Below are positions 25,601 through 35,614 of a DNA stretch of 64,000 nucleotides, piece by piece (positions within the stretch are counted from its first letter, which is position 1; every line of letters begins with the position of its first letter). The notes beneath the pieces are model-generated. The model saw nothing but the letters and a program-made list of their open reading frames with translations, was not told the DNA's origin and did no database searches. Both the position numbers and the translations under genes were made by a program. The DNA comes from Gp6-AA40 sp963772955 (GTDB lineage Bacteria > Acidobacteriota > Vicinamibacteria > Vicinamibacterales > UBA2999), in contig CAVYZF010000009.1 in assembly GCA_963772955.1 (NCBI GenBank), positions 248,001-312,000 of the forward strand. Direction: 5' to 3'.

Positions 25601-26013
25601 CGAAGACGAGAGCCGCAGCGTTGCTCGTCGCGCTCTCGGTCATCGTCGTCGGCGCCGCAGGTCTCGTGTCGCCTGACAGTCTGACGGCGGTTCGACGGCT
25701 GTACTTCGCGACGCCGGTGCGACTGTACGCGGCCGGCGCTGTTCGCGTTGCTATGGGGCTCGTCGTCATCCTGTGTGCCCCGGCCTCTCGTGCGCCAAAG
25801 ACTCTGCGTGTGTTGGGAGCCTTGATGTGCATGCAGGGATTCGCAGCGATGGCCTTCGGACCAGAACGTGCCCGTGTCGTTCTGGAATGGGAGGCAATGC
25901 AGGGAGCCGCAGTCCTGCGGGTCGGCGCTGCCATCGCTCTGGCCGCCGGCGGCTTCATTGCGTTTGCGGTGACGGGTCGCCCGCCTCAGAGGCAAGCCAG
26001 GTCGCCATCATGA
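25597..26013 (+). CDS. Small integral membrane protein
   Basis: 138 residues with four predicted membrane helices (~5-25, 42-60, 68-86, 102-124), and Arg-rich loops consistent with inside-positive topology. No recognised family. It is translationally coupled on both sides through ATGA overlaps (25597 and 26010), so it is co-expressed with the SnoaL-like protein and the amidohydrolase. Confidence 0.65.
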   Translation: MTKTRAAALLVALSVIVVGAAGLVSPDSLTAVRRLYFATPVRLYAAGAVRVAMGLVVILCAPASRAPKTLRVLGALMCMQGFAAMAFGPERARVVLEWEAMQGAAVLRVGAAIALAAGGFIAFAVTGRPPQRQARSPS

Positions 26014-27128
26014 TGAGCGATTTCTTCACTGACTCCGGCTGCTCGCGACGTGACGCGCTTCGCCAACTTCTCGGACTCGCGGGCGTCGCGTTGGCCGCGC
26101 CGACGCCGCTCGACGCGCAGGTCCAGCTGACAACTGGCCGAGTCGATCTGCATCATCACTTTTTCCCTCAGACACCATTGCTGAAGAGATTCATGGGCGA
26201 TGCCCCAGCGCCGGGGCCGATCTTCGGTTACACGGCTGCGCGGTCGCTGGAGGCCATGGATCGAGCGGGCGTGACGAGAGCCATGCTTTCGTGTCCGGTG
26301 CCGTTTGGCGATGACCCGGCAGCGGTCCGGACCGAGGCACGCGTGTTCTGCCGAGAGGCGAATGAATTTGGCGCGAAACTAGTCGTCGACCACAAAGGGC
26401 GTTTTGGTCTCCTGGCCGCCTTGCCGATGATCGACGTCGACGGCGCTCTCGGGGAAATCGAGTATGCCTTCGACACGCTTGGCGCAGAGGGCGTCGGGCT
26501 CGGTACGAGCTATGGCCGTCAATGGCTTGGAGACGACGGGTTTGATCCGGTGTTCGCTGAGCTCAATCGGCGCGGAGCGGCCGTGTATTCGCATCCCCAT
26601 GACGGGCCGTGCTGCCACAATCTGTTGCCGAACACCGGCCCCCAGGTCGTCGAGTACAACACCGACACGAGCCGCGCGATTTGGAATCTCATCAACGACG
26701 GTACCGATCCTTCAACGGGCCTGCCGGTTTCACCCGGTGATGTCGCCCCGACCGCTTCAAGCAAGGCGACGCGGTACAGCGACATCAATTTCATCTGGTC
26801 GCACGGTGGTGGCAGCCTGCTTGGCCTGGTGGGCCGATTCCTCGGCAGAGGCGCTCGCCCGGAGAGTCTCGCACGAACGGCCGCATCAAACTCTCGGCTG
26901 CATCATTTGAAACGCTTCTACTACGACACGGCCGGGACCACGAATCCCATCCAGATTGAAGGGTTGAAGTCCCTGGTGGGGATTTCGCAGATTGTCTTTG
27001 GTTCGGATTTTCCGTTTGCCCCAATCACGAATACTGTGGACGGTCTCCGAAACGCTGGTTTGAGTGACGCGGAACTGCAGGCCATCGAGCACGACAATCC
27101 ATTGCGAGCGCTGTTGCGAAAGCCGTAG
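26010..27128 (+). CDS. Secreted amidohydrolase family 2 (ACMSD-like)
   Basis: 372 residues; ATG 26010 overlaps the upstream stop. The leader CSRRDALRQLLGLAGVALAA is Tat-like. The TIM-barrel metal site begins with RVDLHHHFFP (HxH), followed by YSHPHDGP, FIWSHGGGSL and the terminal Asp in VFGSDFPFAP. This places it with amidohydrolase-related (ACMSD/gamma-resorcylate decarboxylase) enzymes that hydrolyse or decarboxylate aromatic acids. Substrate unknown. Confidence 0.85.
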   Translation: MMSDFFTDSGCSRRDALRQLLGLAGVALAAPTPLDAQVQLTTGRVDLHHHFFPQTPLLKRFMGDAPAPGPIFGYTAARSLEAMDRAGVTRAMLSCPVPFGDDPAAVRTEARVFCREANEFGAKLVVDHKGRFGLLAALPMIDVDGALGEIEYAFDTLGAEGVGLGTSYGRQWLGDDGFDPVFAELNRRGAAVYSHPHDGPCCHNLLPNTGPQVVEYNTDTSRAIWNLINDGTDPSTGLPVSPGDVAPTASSKATRYSDINFIWSHGGGSLLGLVGRFLGRGARPESLARTAASNSRLHHLKRFYYDTAGTTNPIQIEGLKSLVGISQIVFGSDFPFAPITNTVDGLRNAGLSDAELQAIEHDNPLRALLRKP

Positions 27129-27130
27129 GA

Positions 27131-27158
27131 GGACGACTTTATTCGCACAAATTCGCAC
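27131..27158. repeat. Lone copy of the tRNA-Leu-array box (box B)
   Basis: GACGACTTTATTCGCACAAA followed by TTCGCAC. The same box lies at 35753, 39406 and 43162, where it is 78 nt from a tRNA-Leu 3' fragment. Here no fragment remains: the left side abuts the amidohydrolase stop, suggesting an eroded outer end of the array. Confidence 0.75.
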
Positions 27159-27199
27159 GCGCCGCAGGCAATTGCGAGCGCAGGATCAGGTCAACAAGC

Positions 27200-29698
27200 T
27201 CAGTCCGGCAGCCTCAGGCGGGCCACGAGCGCCTTGAAGCGCGGATCGTCGCGGATGCCGTCAAACGCCGGGTTGACGTTCGCCCACGGCACATAGCCGG
27301 CCCGCTGGTCGAACGCCTTGGTGAGCCACTCGAAGCCACGGTCGTTGTCTCCCAACGCAAAATAGGCAACGGCCACATGATGACGGTCGAACGCGCCCCC
27401 TCGCTTGACGAGACCGCTCAGGATCCTGAGCGCATCGTCGCGCCGTCCGAGCATCGCATACGTTCGCGCAATATATGGGGACTCCCGGAAGTCGGCGTGG
27501 CTGTCGAATATGGCTAACGCCTCCTGCGCTTTCCCCAACGTTTCGTATATCACCCCCAGCATGAGGTTGGCCGCGTAGTTGCGCGGATCGAGATCGATCG
27601 ACCGTCTGATCTGCGCCACCGCGTCGTCATACCTGCGTGCATGGTATAGAACGATCCCGAACGTGTTTTGTCTTATTGGAGACAGCGGGTCAACTTTGGC
27701 CACGTGCTCGGCCACAGCAATCGCTTGATCATGACGCCCCGTGATCGTCAAGAGACTCGGATAGTATTCGTCGACGTAATTCAACTCGCGCGCATGCCGA
27801 GCCTCGATCTCGGCACCCGCCCAATCCCAATCGTCGAACTTGAGCCCGGCCATGGCCGCATGGGCTTCGCCGAGGTTCGGATCCAGCTCAATCGCTTTCA
27901 GCGCGGCCGTCCGCGCGGACCCTTCCTCGTGCGTGAACCCCCGGGTTTTGAATAACCGCGCTGTCAGCGAAAGGCCGGCATATGCCGCGGCGTAGTCGGG
28001 TTGAAGCCGGATGGCTCGCTGGAAGTACTCGATCGCTTGCCTCAAGTCAGCTTCATTGTCTTTGAAATGATGATAGCGTCCGAGCAGGAACGCCTCGCGG
28101 GCTTCCGGGCTAATGCTGCGGGCGCTGGCCAGTCGACGGGCTTCCTCGGGCGTGAGGTGCGCGTGAATTTCCGTGGCAATCGTCCGCGCGATCTCGGTCT
28201 CGAGCTTCAGGACATCGGCGGCATCACGTTCGTACTCGCTGGCCCACAGATGGGTGTCGGTGGACGCGCGAATCAGTTTGGCGGTGATCCGGACACGGCT
28301 TCCCACGCGCTGCACGGAGCCTTCGACGATGGCGTCCACGCCCAGTTCGCGGCCGATCTCCGGGATCGTCTTGGTCGTGCCTTTGTAGCGCATGACCGAC
28401 GTGCGCGAGATGATGTCGAGGGAGCGGATCTGCGCCAGATTGCAGATCAACGCTTCTGTCGTGCCGTCGGAGAAGAACTCCTGGTCCGGATCGCGCGAGA
28501 GATTCTGGAGCGGCAGCACGGCCAGCGAGCGAATGCGCCGGCGCGTGTGTCGTGGTTGGTCTGGTTTGCCGGCACGACCACCAGCGCGGCCGGCGCGATC
28601 GAGCCTCCTGGCAGCGTCGGCGTTGTGGCCGTCGTGCGCCTCTCCCCAAGGCGTACGCGTCACCCTTCTGAGATCGATCACGACGTCGCGCATCGACTGG
28701 TAGCGCTCCGCCGGATCTTTCTCCAGCGCCTTCTCGATCACCATTCGCAGCGTCGGCGGAATCTCCTCGCCCAGCGGCTCGGCGGTCTGGTGCTGCACGC
28801 GTTGCAGCACTTCGAGGTCGGACGCTCCCACAAACGGCCGACGCGCGGACAGCACCTCGTAGAGGACGACGCCAAACGTGAAGATGTCGCTGCGCGTATC
28901 GGCCGGTTTGCCGGCGGCCTGCTCGGGCGACATGTAGGCGATCGTTCCGACGATCATGCCCGGCTGCGTGCGCGCCGCAGCGATCGTGTCCGGCGCCGTT
29001 GCGCTGTCGATGCCCTCGAACAACTTGGCCAGCCCGAAGTCGGCGAGCTTGCCGTAGCCGTTCTTCGAGATGAGGATGTTGTCCGGCTTGACGTCCCGGT
29101 GGACGATGCCCGCCGCGTGCGCGACGGCCAGGCCATCGGCAACACCGACGAGAAGTTCGACGCTTTGCCGCCACGTGCGCTTATCGCTTAGCGTCCACGT
29201 CTTGAGCGTGCCGCCATCGATCAATTCCGTGACGAGATACGGGCGGCCGTCGACATTCCCGATATCGTGCACCGTGAGCAGGTGCGGATGATTGAGTGAG
29301 GCGAGCAGGCGGGCTTCGCGGTCGAAGCGGGCGAGCCGTTCGGCGTCGGTGCTGAACAGCGGCGGCAGGACTTTGATCGCGACGTCGCGTCCGAGCTTCG
29401 TGTCGCGCGCGCGGTAGACGTCGCCCATCCCGCCGGCGCCCACCAGCTCCACGATGTCGTACGGGCCGAGGCGGTCACCACGCTGCAGTGGACGGCCAGT
29501 CACTGCGTCGATGGCGGGCCGTTCGGCGAAGCTCCCCGCCTGCTCGTGCGCGCGCAGCAGCGACTCGACCTCGGCGCGCAGCCATCGATCGTCACCGCAG
29601 GCCGCGTCGACAAACGCGTGTCGCGTTTCAGGGCTCCGTTCGAGAGCGGCCTGAAACACCTGCTTCACGCCATCCCAGCCGGCCGCGTCGGAGGTCAC
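27200..29698 (-). CDS. Ser/Thr protein kinase with TolB-like and TPR domains
   Basis: 832 residues from a GTG at 29698 that overlaps the sigma-factor stop (GTGA). Residues ~1-60 are a small helical region common in Acidobacterial kinases. The kinase domain (~80-345) has GAGGMGDVY (87-95), K109, HRDVKPDN and DFGLAK, all catalytic residues intact. No clear membrane helix follows. Residues ~375-500 form a FlgO/TolB-like nucleotide-cyclase-associated domain (SLAVLPLQNLSRDPDQEFFS, shortened), and ~520-820 are TPR repeats (PDYAAAYAGLS, LGEAHAAMAGL). Likely a cytoplasmic sensor kinase regulating the coupled sigma factor, by analogy. Confidence 0.85.
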   Translation of the reverse strand: MTSDAAGWDGVKQVFQAALERSPETRHAFVDAACGDDRWLRAEVESLLRAHEQAGSFAERPAIDAVTGRPLQRGDRLGPYDIVELVGAGGMGDVYRARDTKLGRDVAIKVLPPLFSTDAERLARFDREARLLASLNHPHLLTVHDIGNVDGRPYLVTELIDGGTLKTWTLSDKRTWRQSVELLVGVADGLAVAHAAGIVHRDVKPDNILISKNGYGKLADFGLAKLFEGIDSATAPDTIAAARTQPGMIVGTIAYMSPEQAAGKPADTRSDIFTFGVVLYEVLSARRPFVGASDLEVLQRVQHQTAEPLGEEIPPTLRMVIEKALEKDPAERYQSMRDVVIDLRRVTRTPWGEAHDGHNADAARRLDRAGRAGGRAGKPDQPRHTRRRIRSLAVLPLQNLSRDPDQEFFSDGTTEALICNLAQIRSLDIISRTSVMRYKGTTKTIPEIGRELGVDAIVEGSVQRVGSRVRITAKLIRASTDTHLWASEYERDAADVLKLETEIARTIATEIHAHLTPEEARRLASARSISPEAREAFLLGRYHHFKDNEADLRQAIEYFQRAIRLQPDYAAAYAGLSLTARLFKTRGFTHEEGSARTAALKAIELDPNLGEAHAAMAGLKFDDWDWAGAEIEARHARELNYVDEYYPSLLTITGRHDQAIAVAEHVAKVDPLSPIRQNTFGIVLYHARRYDDAVAQIRRSIDLDPRNYAANLMLGVIYETLGKAQEALAIFDSHADFRESPYIARTYAMLGRRDDALRILSGLVKRGGAFDRHHVAVAYFALGDNDRGFEWLTKAFDQRAGYVPWANVNPAFDGIRDDPRFKALVARLRLPD

Positions 29699-30288
29699 GC
29701 CTTCTTCCCCATCGGGCCCGCCGTCATCCGGCGATAGAGCCACGCGCGCGCGGTCTGCCATTCGCGCGTGACGGTCGCGCGCGAGATCGACAGGACTTCG
29801 CCGACGTCCTGTTCCGACAGTCCGCCGAAGTAGCGGAGCTCCACAATCTGCCCTTGCCGGGGATCGATGCGCGTGAGCTCGACGAGCGCTCGATCGAGCG
29901 CGATGAACTCGCACTCTCGTGGCTGAACGGCGCCGATGCGGTCGTCCAGCATGACCTTCACCCCGGCTCCAGGACGCTTGGCCGCCTGCTGTTCGCGAGC
30001 GTGATCGATGAGGATCCGGCGCATCATCTGCGCCGCCATCGCGAAGAAGTGCGCGCGATTCTGCCAGGCGACGCGGTCTTGCTCCATGAGCCGCATGAAC
30101 GCCTCATGAACCAGCGCCGTGGGCTGCAACGTGTGGTCGGGCCGTTCGCGGCGCAGGTAGGCGCCGGCCCGTCGCTGCAGTTCACGGTAGACGACCGGCG
30201 CCAGATCGTCGCGCGCCTGCAGGTCGCCGCCGCCCCAGGCTTTCAGTAAGCGGCTGACAGCGCCGGCCTGACCCTCTGTCTGGTCCAT
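29695..30288 (-). CDS. ECF-like sigma factor (TIGR02999 type)
   Basis: 197 residues from ATG 30288. Region 2 is seen as HTLQPTALVHEAFMRL and WQNRAHFFAMAAQMMRRIL (shortened), the hallmark of the ECF sub-family TIGR02999. Region 4 (VELRYFGGLSEQDVGEVL, SRATVTREWQTARAWL) is the HTH. Stop overlaps the kinase start, so both are one operon; a phosphorylation-controlled sigma factor is the usual hypothesis. Divergent from the secreted HExxH gene at 30409. Confidence 0.9.
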   Translation of the reverse strand: MDQTEGQAGAVSRLLKAWGGGDLQARDDLAPVVYRELQRRAGAYLRRERPDHTLQPTALVHEAFMRLMEQDRVAWQNRAHFFAMAAQMMRRILIDHAREQQAAKRPGAGVKVMLDDRIGAVQPRECEFIALDRALVELTRIDPRQGQIVELRYFGGLSEQDVGEVLSISRATVTREWQTARAWLYRRMTAGPMGKKA

Positions 30289-30408
30289 GACCCTCAGCGA
30301 CCCTGGCATCTGGCCGCCTCCGGCGCGGTCATGAGGCAGTCTACCCCCACTTTCCGCGTTTCGACCCACCTCCCGCTCATGCCCGGCCGGGAGGCCCAGG
30401 GGGACGAA

Positions 30409-30960
30409 ATGCGAAAGCTGGCGCTGCTCATGTTGACGTTCAACGTGGTCCTCGGTCACGGGGCAGGACCCTTCGGCCGTGTCCACTCGGCACAGCCAGA
30501 CACCACCGGAACGCGCGTCCCCAAAGTGCGTTCCCACAATCCGGAGGTCGGCGCGCTCATCCGCCGCGCGTCCGACGTATCGGCGACGTTCCGGAGGCTG
30601 ACCGCAACTATCGACGGCACCGACGGCCTCGTCTACGTGGACGACGGCACGTGTGGACACGGCGTGGCGGCCTGCCTGCTGTTGGCCGTCCAGGTCTCGG
30701 GTCCGTTTCGTGTCCTCCGGATCAAGGTTGACGCGCGTCGGCTGGATTGCGGGCTCATGGCGCAGATCGGCCACGAGCTCCAGCACGCGATCGAAATCCT
30801 GAGCGATCCGCACGTCACCGATGGCGTGAGCGCCTTCTCTTTCTTCGAACGCATCGCCCCAGGTGGACCGATCTCGGACCGTGGCAGGTTCGAGACAGCG
30901 GCGGCGCAGCGCGCCGGCCTCGACGTCCGCCGCGAAGCGTGCAACACAACGGGCCGATAG
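30409..30960 (+). CDS. Secreted HExxH protein, putative metalloprotease (copy 1)
   Basis: 183 residues; ATG 30409 with GGGGGAC upstream and leader RKLALLMLTFNVVLGHG. The motif HELQH (122-126) is a zincin signature, and a Glu (FET, 162) 36 residues later could be the third ligand. Three Cys (82, 89, 114) are conserved in the paralog at 34813, with CGHGVAAC matching CGQGVRAC. No known family recognised. It is divergent from a sigma/kinase pair, as is the paralog, so the set behaves as a module. Confidence 0.65.
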   Translation: MRKLALLMLTFNVVLGHGAGPFGRVHSAQPDTTGTRVPKVRSHNPEVGALIRRASDVSATFRRLTATIDGTDGLVYVDDGTCGHGVAACLLLAVQVSGPFRVLRIKVDARRLDCGLMAQIGHELQHAIEILSDPHVTDGVSAFSFFERIAPGGPISDRGRFETAAAQRAGLDVRREACNTTGR

Positions 30961-31339
30961 ACGTCAATCGGGTGGCTTGCCTAGGGCGAAGCTCACGCTT
31001 CGGCATTTACAAGCGTGAGCGAAGGTTGGTGCGGAAGGGGGGACTCGCTCTTGACAGGCTTTTCAGATCAGGCCGAAATCTAACGATTTCTGATGGTCGC
31101 AATCCGTCAGAAACGACGAATCCGCACGAAAGCCGGGTTGGACCCCCATATTGCCCCCGTCACCTAGAGAGAGAGAGCCAAGCTTCTACGAACGTTGACA
31201 CGACGTTCTGTGTTGACACGACGGCGTTACTCGCGATGAAGGGGTTGGGAGGGGCAACCCGCGCTACTCGCAGCTGCGCGGGCTCCGACTGCGGACACAG
31301 ATCTGCTTACACCGGTCAGGCGTCATCGTGCGTCGCGTG
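30961..31339. other. Non-coding spacer with eroded tRNA-Leu 3' end
   Basis: No convincing gene. It holds the dispersed repeat at 30974-30998, a hairpin-forming AAGCGTGAGCGAAGG stretch, and at 31027-31047 the outermost 21 bp of the tRNA-Leu 3' end (TGGTGCGGAAGGGGGGACTC, then G), after which similarity stops. The box B and 78-nt arm found at the other copies are not recognisable. Confidence 0.6.
31027..31047 (-). repeat. Eroded tRNA-Leu 3' fragment
   Basis: Complement of the CCA end and acceptor/T-stem of tRNA-Leu(GAG), in the same orientation as the intact tRNA at 46427-46513. Only 21 bp remain. Confidence 0.65.
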
Positions 31340-34162
31340 TCACCTGGGCTTCCAATTCAGGAGAATGGTCACCGGCGCGGCTGGCTTGACGATCCGTTCC
31401 TGAAGGACCTGCTGCCCGTCAGGTGATTGCATGATGCCGAAGGGACGCGCCTCCTGAGCGATCGGCTTGCCGACTTCGACGACGGAGCCGTTCAGCGTGA
31501 TGGGCACGGCCCGCGAATTTCCTGCCTCCCGGTAGACGAGCGTGCGGCTGTCGCGGGCCCATTCGACGAAGGCGCCGCCGCCGCTCGTGATCTGTTTCTT
31601 GCCGCCAGGTCCTGGGAACGGCTGAACGTAGAGTTCGACCGGCCCGCTCTCGTTGGAGGAATAGACCACCAGACGGCCGTCCGGTGAGAATCGTCCGCCC
31701 GTTTCGTTGAATGTCGAGTGCGCGACCGCCACAGGTGTTTTGTCGCCCGCGAGCGGCAACGCCCATAGGTCCTGGCCGGTCTTGATGCTCGAGCTCATAT
31801 AGAGGATGAAGCGGCCGTCCGCGGACCAGTCAGTGGCACTTTTGGGTTCGGAAGACGACAACAACAGCGCCCCGTTTCCCGAGGCGTCCACCGGCTTGAT
31901 GTAGAGGTCGAGGACGCCCGCGAGATTCCACGCGTACACGATACGGCGGCTGTCGGGCGACCACACCGGGGCGACCTTGTCTGCCGCTTCGAACGTGAAT
32001 CGCTGCTTCACACCGGTCGCGACATCGAGCAGCCAGATGTCGAAGTACCTCATCATCGCGCTCAAACGCCACGGACCGGCCGTCAGGTGAAGCACGGAAC
32101 TGTAGACGTCGGGCCGAGTCAGCCTCCCCGAGCGTGCCGACCTGTCGGCCCAACCGGTCTACCCACACGAGTTGGCGCGCTGGCCCGGTGGTCCGGTAGG
32201 CCACCAGCCCCGATGCTGACGCCGCGATGCAATCCCTGCAAACGGCATCAGCGACGCGCAGCGGGTCGCCGATCGGCTGCCATGTTTTCGTGTCGAGGCG
32301 CTGGGCCACGAGGGCCCCCTGTCGCGCGTACAGTGTGTGGTCCGGCGGCGCAAACACGGCTTTGGAGTTTGCCAGGAAGAGTCGGTGCGTATCCGTCGAA
32401 CCGAGCGAGCCGAGGTACACGCCCTTCTCGTTGGGCGAGCCCCAGCCCAGGAACAGAAAACTGCGGGCATCGGGCATGAAGACCGGAAACCAATGGCCCG
32501 GAATGCGAGTCGGATCCATGCGCGTCGCGGCGACGGCTTCCCCACCACGCGCTGGAATGCGGTACAACGGACCTGAATTCTGCGGGCTGAAGACAATCTC
32601 TCCGTTCGTGCTCCACGTGCCCCCTTGGCTGCCTGGCGCGGACGCCAACGCCACGGGCGGTCCGCCGGCCACGTCGATCCGTTTCAGCTGCCCGTTGGAG
32701 AAGAACCCGATCGATCGACTGTCGGGCGACCAGAAGGGACGTGCCGCACCCTCTGTTCCCGCCAGCGGCCGCGCGCTCTCGACGTTGAGAGGGCGCAGCC
32801 AGATCTGTGGCGTCCCGTCGGGTGCCGCCACGAACAGGAAAGTTCGCCCGTCTGGCGAGAGCGTAAATTCTCCGAGGAAGTTGTCTGCGCCGGGCGTCGC
32901 AATCTCCATGCGCATCTCGGTCGCGTCGGCCGGTGCGCGACGGAAATACAGCGCGGAAGCCAGGAAGCCGATCGCGATCGCGCCAAGGACCGCAGCGCCA
33001 ACGGCAGCAATCCATCCAACACGCCCCCGCCAGGACGGTCTTTGATGCGGACCCGCGGACGGGACCGGTTCGCTGCCTTCGTCGAGATCGAGCGTCGCGT
33101 CTCCAATGTCGCGAAGACGACGAGTGACATCCTTCGCGAGGCAGCGGTGCAGAAGCCGGCGGACGCACTGAGGCGTTGAGGTCGGCAGCGCGTTCCAGTC
33201 GACGTCTTGCCCGAGGATTGCGGCGATCGTGTCGGAGACGGTCTCGCCGTCGAAGGCGACTCGCTTCGTGACCATCTCGTACAACACACACCCGAAGGCC
33301 CAGACGTCCGCACGCTTGTCGACCTTCAGGCCACGCGCCTGCTCCGGACTCATGTAGGCGGCGGTCCCCAGGATCAGGCCCTCGTGTGTGACGCCCGAGG
33401 TCATCATGGGCGACCGCGTGAGATCGGGAGCGTCGTGTCCGGCCTCAGACGGACCGAGTGCCTTCGCCAGGCCGAAGTCGAGGACCTTGACGACACCGGC
33501 CGGCGTGATCTTGATGTTGGCCGGCTTGAGATCGCGGTGCACGATGCCTTTCTCATGCGCCGCCTCGAGCGCGTCGGCGATCTGTCGCGCGTACTCGAGC
33601 GCCTCGGCCATCGGGATCGGTCCCCGCGCGATCCGCTCCGCGAGCGTCTCGCCTTCGACGAGCGCGAGCACAAGTGCTTTGACCCCTGCCCCGACTGGTC
33701 AGGATCGCTCTCCTCGACGCCGTGAATCGCGCCGATATGCGGGTGATCGAGGCTGGCCAGCACGCGGGCTTCCCGCTCGAAACGAGCCAGTCGATCGGCA
33801 TCGTTCGCAAACGCCGGCGGCAGTACCTTGATCGCCACGTCGCGGCCGAGCCTCGTGTCACGGGCCCGGTACACCTCGCCCATCCCGCCCACGCCGATCC
33901 GCTCATGGACGAGATACACGCCGAACCGACGGCCGGTCAGGCCGGCGCCGGCATCGTCTCCGATCGCCCGCGCAATCGCCGAAGGCGTCAGGCCCTCGAG
34001 CCCTCTCGGCGATGTGGGTTGGTCGAGCAAGGCTTGCACCTCGCCCTGCAGTGACGTATCGCCAGCGCACGCTTCGGTGAGAAACGCCACGCGTTCGCCC
34101 GCGGCGCGCGTCAGGGCTCCCTCGTAAATCAGCGAGATCTGCTTCCAGCGCTCAGGCGTCAT
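31340..34162 (-). pseudogene. Ser/Thr kinase with PD40/WD40-like propeller, two frameshifts
   Basis: Spans 941 codons if two compensating frame changes are repaired. Start ATG 34162. The kinase has IGVGGMGEVYRARD with VAIKVLPP, then the frame breaks around 33670-33705 and resumes with LALVEGETLAERI, HRDLKPANI, DFGLAKALG and MSPEQARG. A membrane helix (AVGAAVLGAIAIGFLASALY) separates it from a TolB/PD40 beta-propeller (FSPDGR- and WSPDSR-type repeats). A second break lies at about 32045-32065; frames before the first and after the second agree. Either two sequencing indels or a decayed gene. It overlaps the sigma gene by 11 nt. Confidence 0.75.
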
Positions 34163-34703
34163 GTCGTGTTCCGCCCGACAGCTCGCGCGCCAACCAGGCC
34201 TTGGCCAATCGCGAATCGCGCATCACCGTGTCCGGTGACACCTTCAACACGACGGCGGTCTCTTCCACCGTCAAGCCACCAAAGAATCGCAGCTCGATGA
34301 CTTGACTCCGTCGCTCGTCCATTTGTGCGAGTGTTTGGAGCGCATCGTCCAGCGCCACGAGATCCAGAGGAGTGTCACCGGCCACGAGAAGGTTCTCGTC
34401 CAACGTAATCCTGACACCGCCACCGCCACGTTTCTGATTGCGTTTGGCCCGTGCCGAGTCCACGAGGATACGCCGCATGACACGGGCAGCCATCGCCAGA
34501 AAATGCGCCCGGTTCTGCCAATCCATCTGCCTGATGTCGATCAGACGGATGTATGCCTCGTTCACGAGCGCCGTCGCCTGAAGGCTGTGACCGGCGTGCT
34601 CCCCAGCCATACAGCGCCGCGCGATCCGATGGAGCTCCCGTTCGATCGCCGGGATGAGGCGCGACAGCGCTTCTTCGTCGCCACCTCGCCACGCCAGCAG
34701 CAA
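34152..34703 (-). CDS. ECF-like sigma factor (TIGR02999 type, copy 2)
   Basis: About 183 residues. HSLQATALVNEAYIRL and WQNRAHFLAMAARVM in region 2, and IELRFFGGLTVEETA with VSPDTVMRDSRLAKAWL in region 4, give the same family as the gene at 29695. No ATG or GTG is available: the frame opens after a TAA, and the best start is TTG at 34703 or an upstream ATT, so the true start is uncertain and a small 5' lesion is possible. Coupled to the frameshifted kinase. Confidence 0.8.
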   Translation of the reverse strand: MLLAWRGGDEEALSRLIPAIERELHRIARRCMAGEHAGHSLQATALVNEAYIRLIDIRQMDWQNRAHFLAMAARVMRRILVDSARAKRNQKRGGGGVRITLDENLLVAGDTPLDLVALDDALQTLAQMDERRSQVIELRFFGGLTVEETAVVLKVSPDTVMRDSRLAKAWLARELSGGTRHDA

Positions 34704-34812
34704 GCTCGTTACATCGGGAAGATGTCCAGCAATGTGCGCATCTTACGCCTTTTCGGGCCGTTTCTAGGTTTCCATCGCGCTTTCCGCCTCCGTGCGCGAG
34801 GAGGAAGACGCA

Positions 34813-35355
34813 GTGGCCCGAACGACCTCACAACCCCGTCTTGTCGAACGCCGGATGCTCGCGGTCATCCCAATCGCGCTCGTCTGTCTTTCGCTCACCG
34901 TCCACGGCACACCGGCGCATCAGGGACCTGCGATTCCGCGAGTGCGCGCCGAGAACCCGCTGCTTTCCGCCGCCATCGCTCAAGGCGCACAGCGGTCGGC
35001 AACCTTCCGTCGTCTGATCGAGGCCATCGACGCGACCGACGGTCTCGTGTACGTCCTGGAAGGCACGTGTGGGCAGGGCGTACGTGCCTGCCTTCACATG
35101 TCCCTCGAGTTGTCCGGGAAGAACCGGCTCCTGCGCATCCTCGTGAACCCCCGTCGAGCGCCTGGGTGTGAGCTCATAGGCTCGATCGGTCACGAACTGC
35201 AACACGCTCTCGAGGCGCTCAGCAATCCGAACGTCAGGACCTCCTTCGGACTCTCTTCCTTCTTCCATCAAATAGGGCCGGAAGGCAGCCCTCGCAGGTT
35301 TGAAACGTTAGAGGCGATTCAAGTTGGATTGGCCGTGGAGAACGAAGCGTGCTGA
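34813..35355 (+). CDS. Secreted HExxH protein, putative metalloprotease (copy 2)
   Basis: 180 residues from a GTG at 34813 with GAGGAGGAAG 6 nt upstream (an earlier in-frame GTG at 34792 lacks spacing). Hydrophobic leader LAVIPIALVCLSLTV. HELQH at 127-131 and Glu 164 (RFET) align with copy 1, as do Cys 86, 93 and 119. The two share the FRRL-AID-TDGLVYV and GHELQHA-E-LS blocks but are well diverged, so the duplication is old. Also divergent from a sigma/kinase pair. Confidence 0.65.
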   Translation: MARTTSQPRLVERRMLAVIPIALVCLSLTVHGTPAHQGPAIPRVRAENPLLSAAIAQGAQRSATFRRLIEAIDATDGLVYVLEGTCGQGVRACLHMSLELSGKNRLLRILVNPRRAPGCELIGSIGHELQHALEALSNPNVRTSFGLSSFFHQIGPEGSPRRFETLEAIQVGLAVENEAC

Positions 35356-35614
35356 TTCGTGGGCGGGCCCGTTACCGTGATGATCCTTGCTCACACGCGA
35401 TCCCGAGCGCATCCGGGATCTGCACTGGCCGTCGACGCGGAATGCAAGGCGCTGCCGGACGAGACAGATCCACGATTTCAAGAGATCGGGACTTCACACA
35501 AGTAAATAGAGCGACGGGTCGGTCTTCTATTTGGATATGCAGAAGGGGGAACGACAGTTCGTCGAAGGTTCTTCGAAACGAGTCCTGCAACACATTGCAT
35601 GGACGGAACTTAGT
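35356..35614. other. Non-coding spacer
   Basis: The gap after the second HExxH gene shows only small unconvincing frames until the tRNA-Leu fragment at 35615. Confidence 0.5.

Noticed and set aside
28560..28625. Possible lost membrane helix in the TPR kinase by a local double frameshift
   Set aside because: An alternative frame gives only a short hydrophobic stretch (IAPAALVVVPA), too short for a helix; the annotated frame is open throughout.
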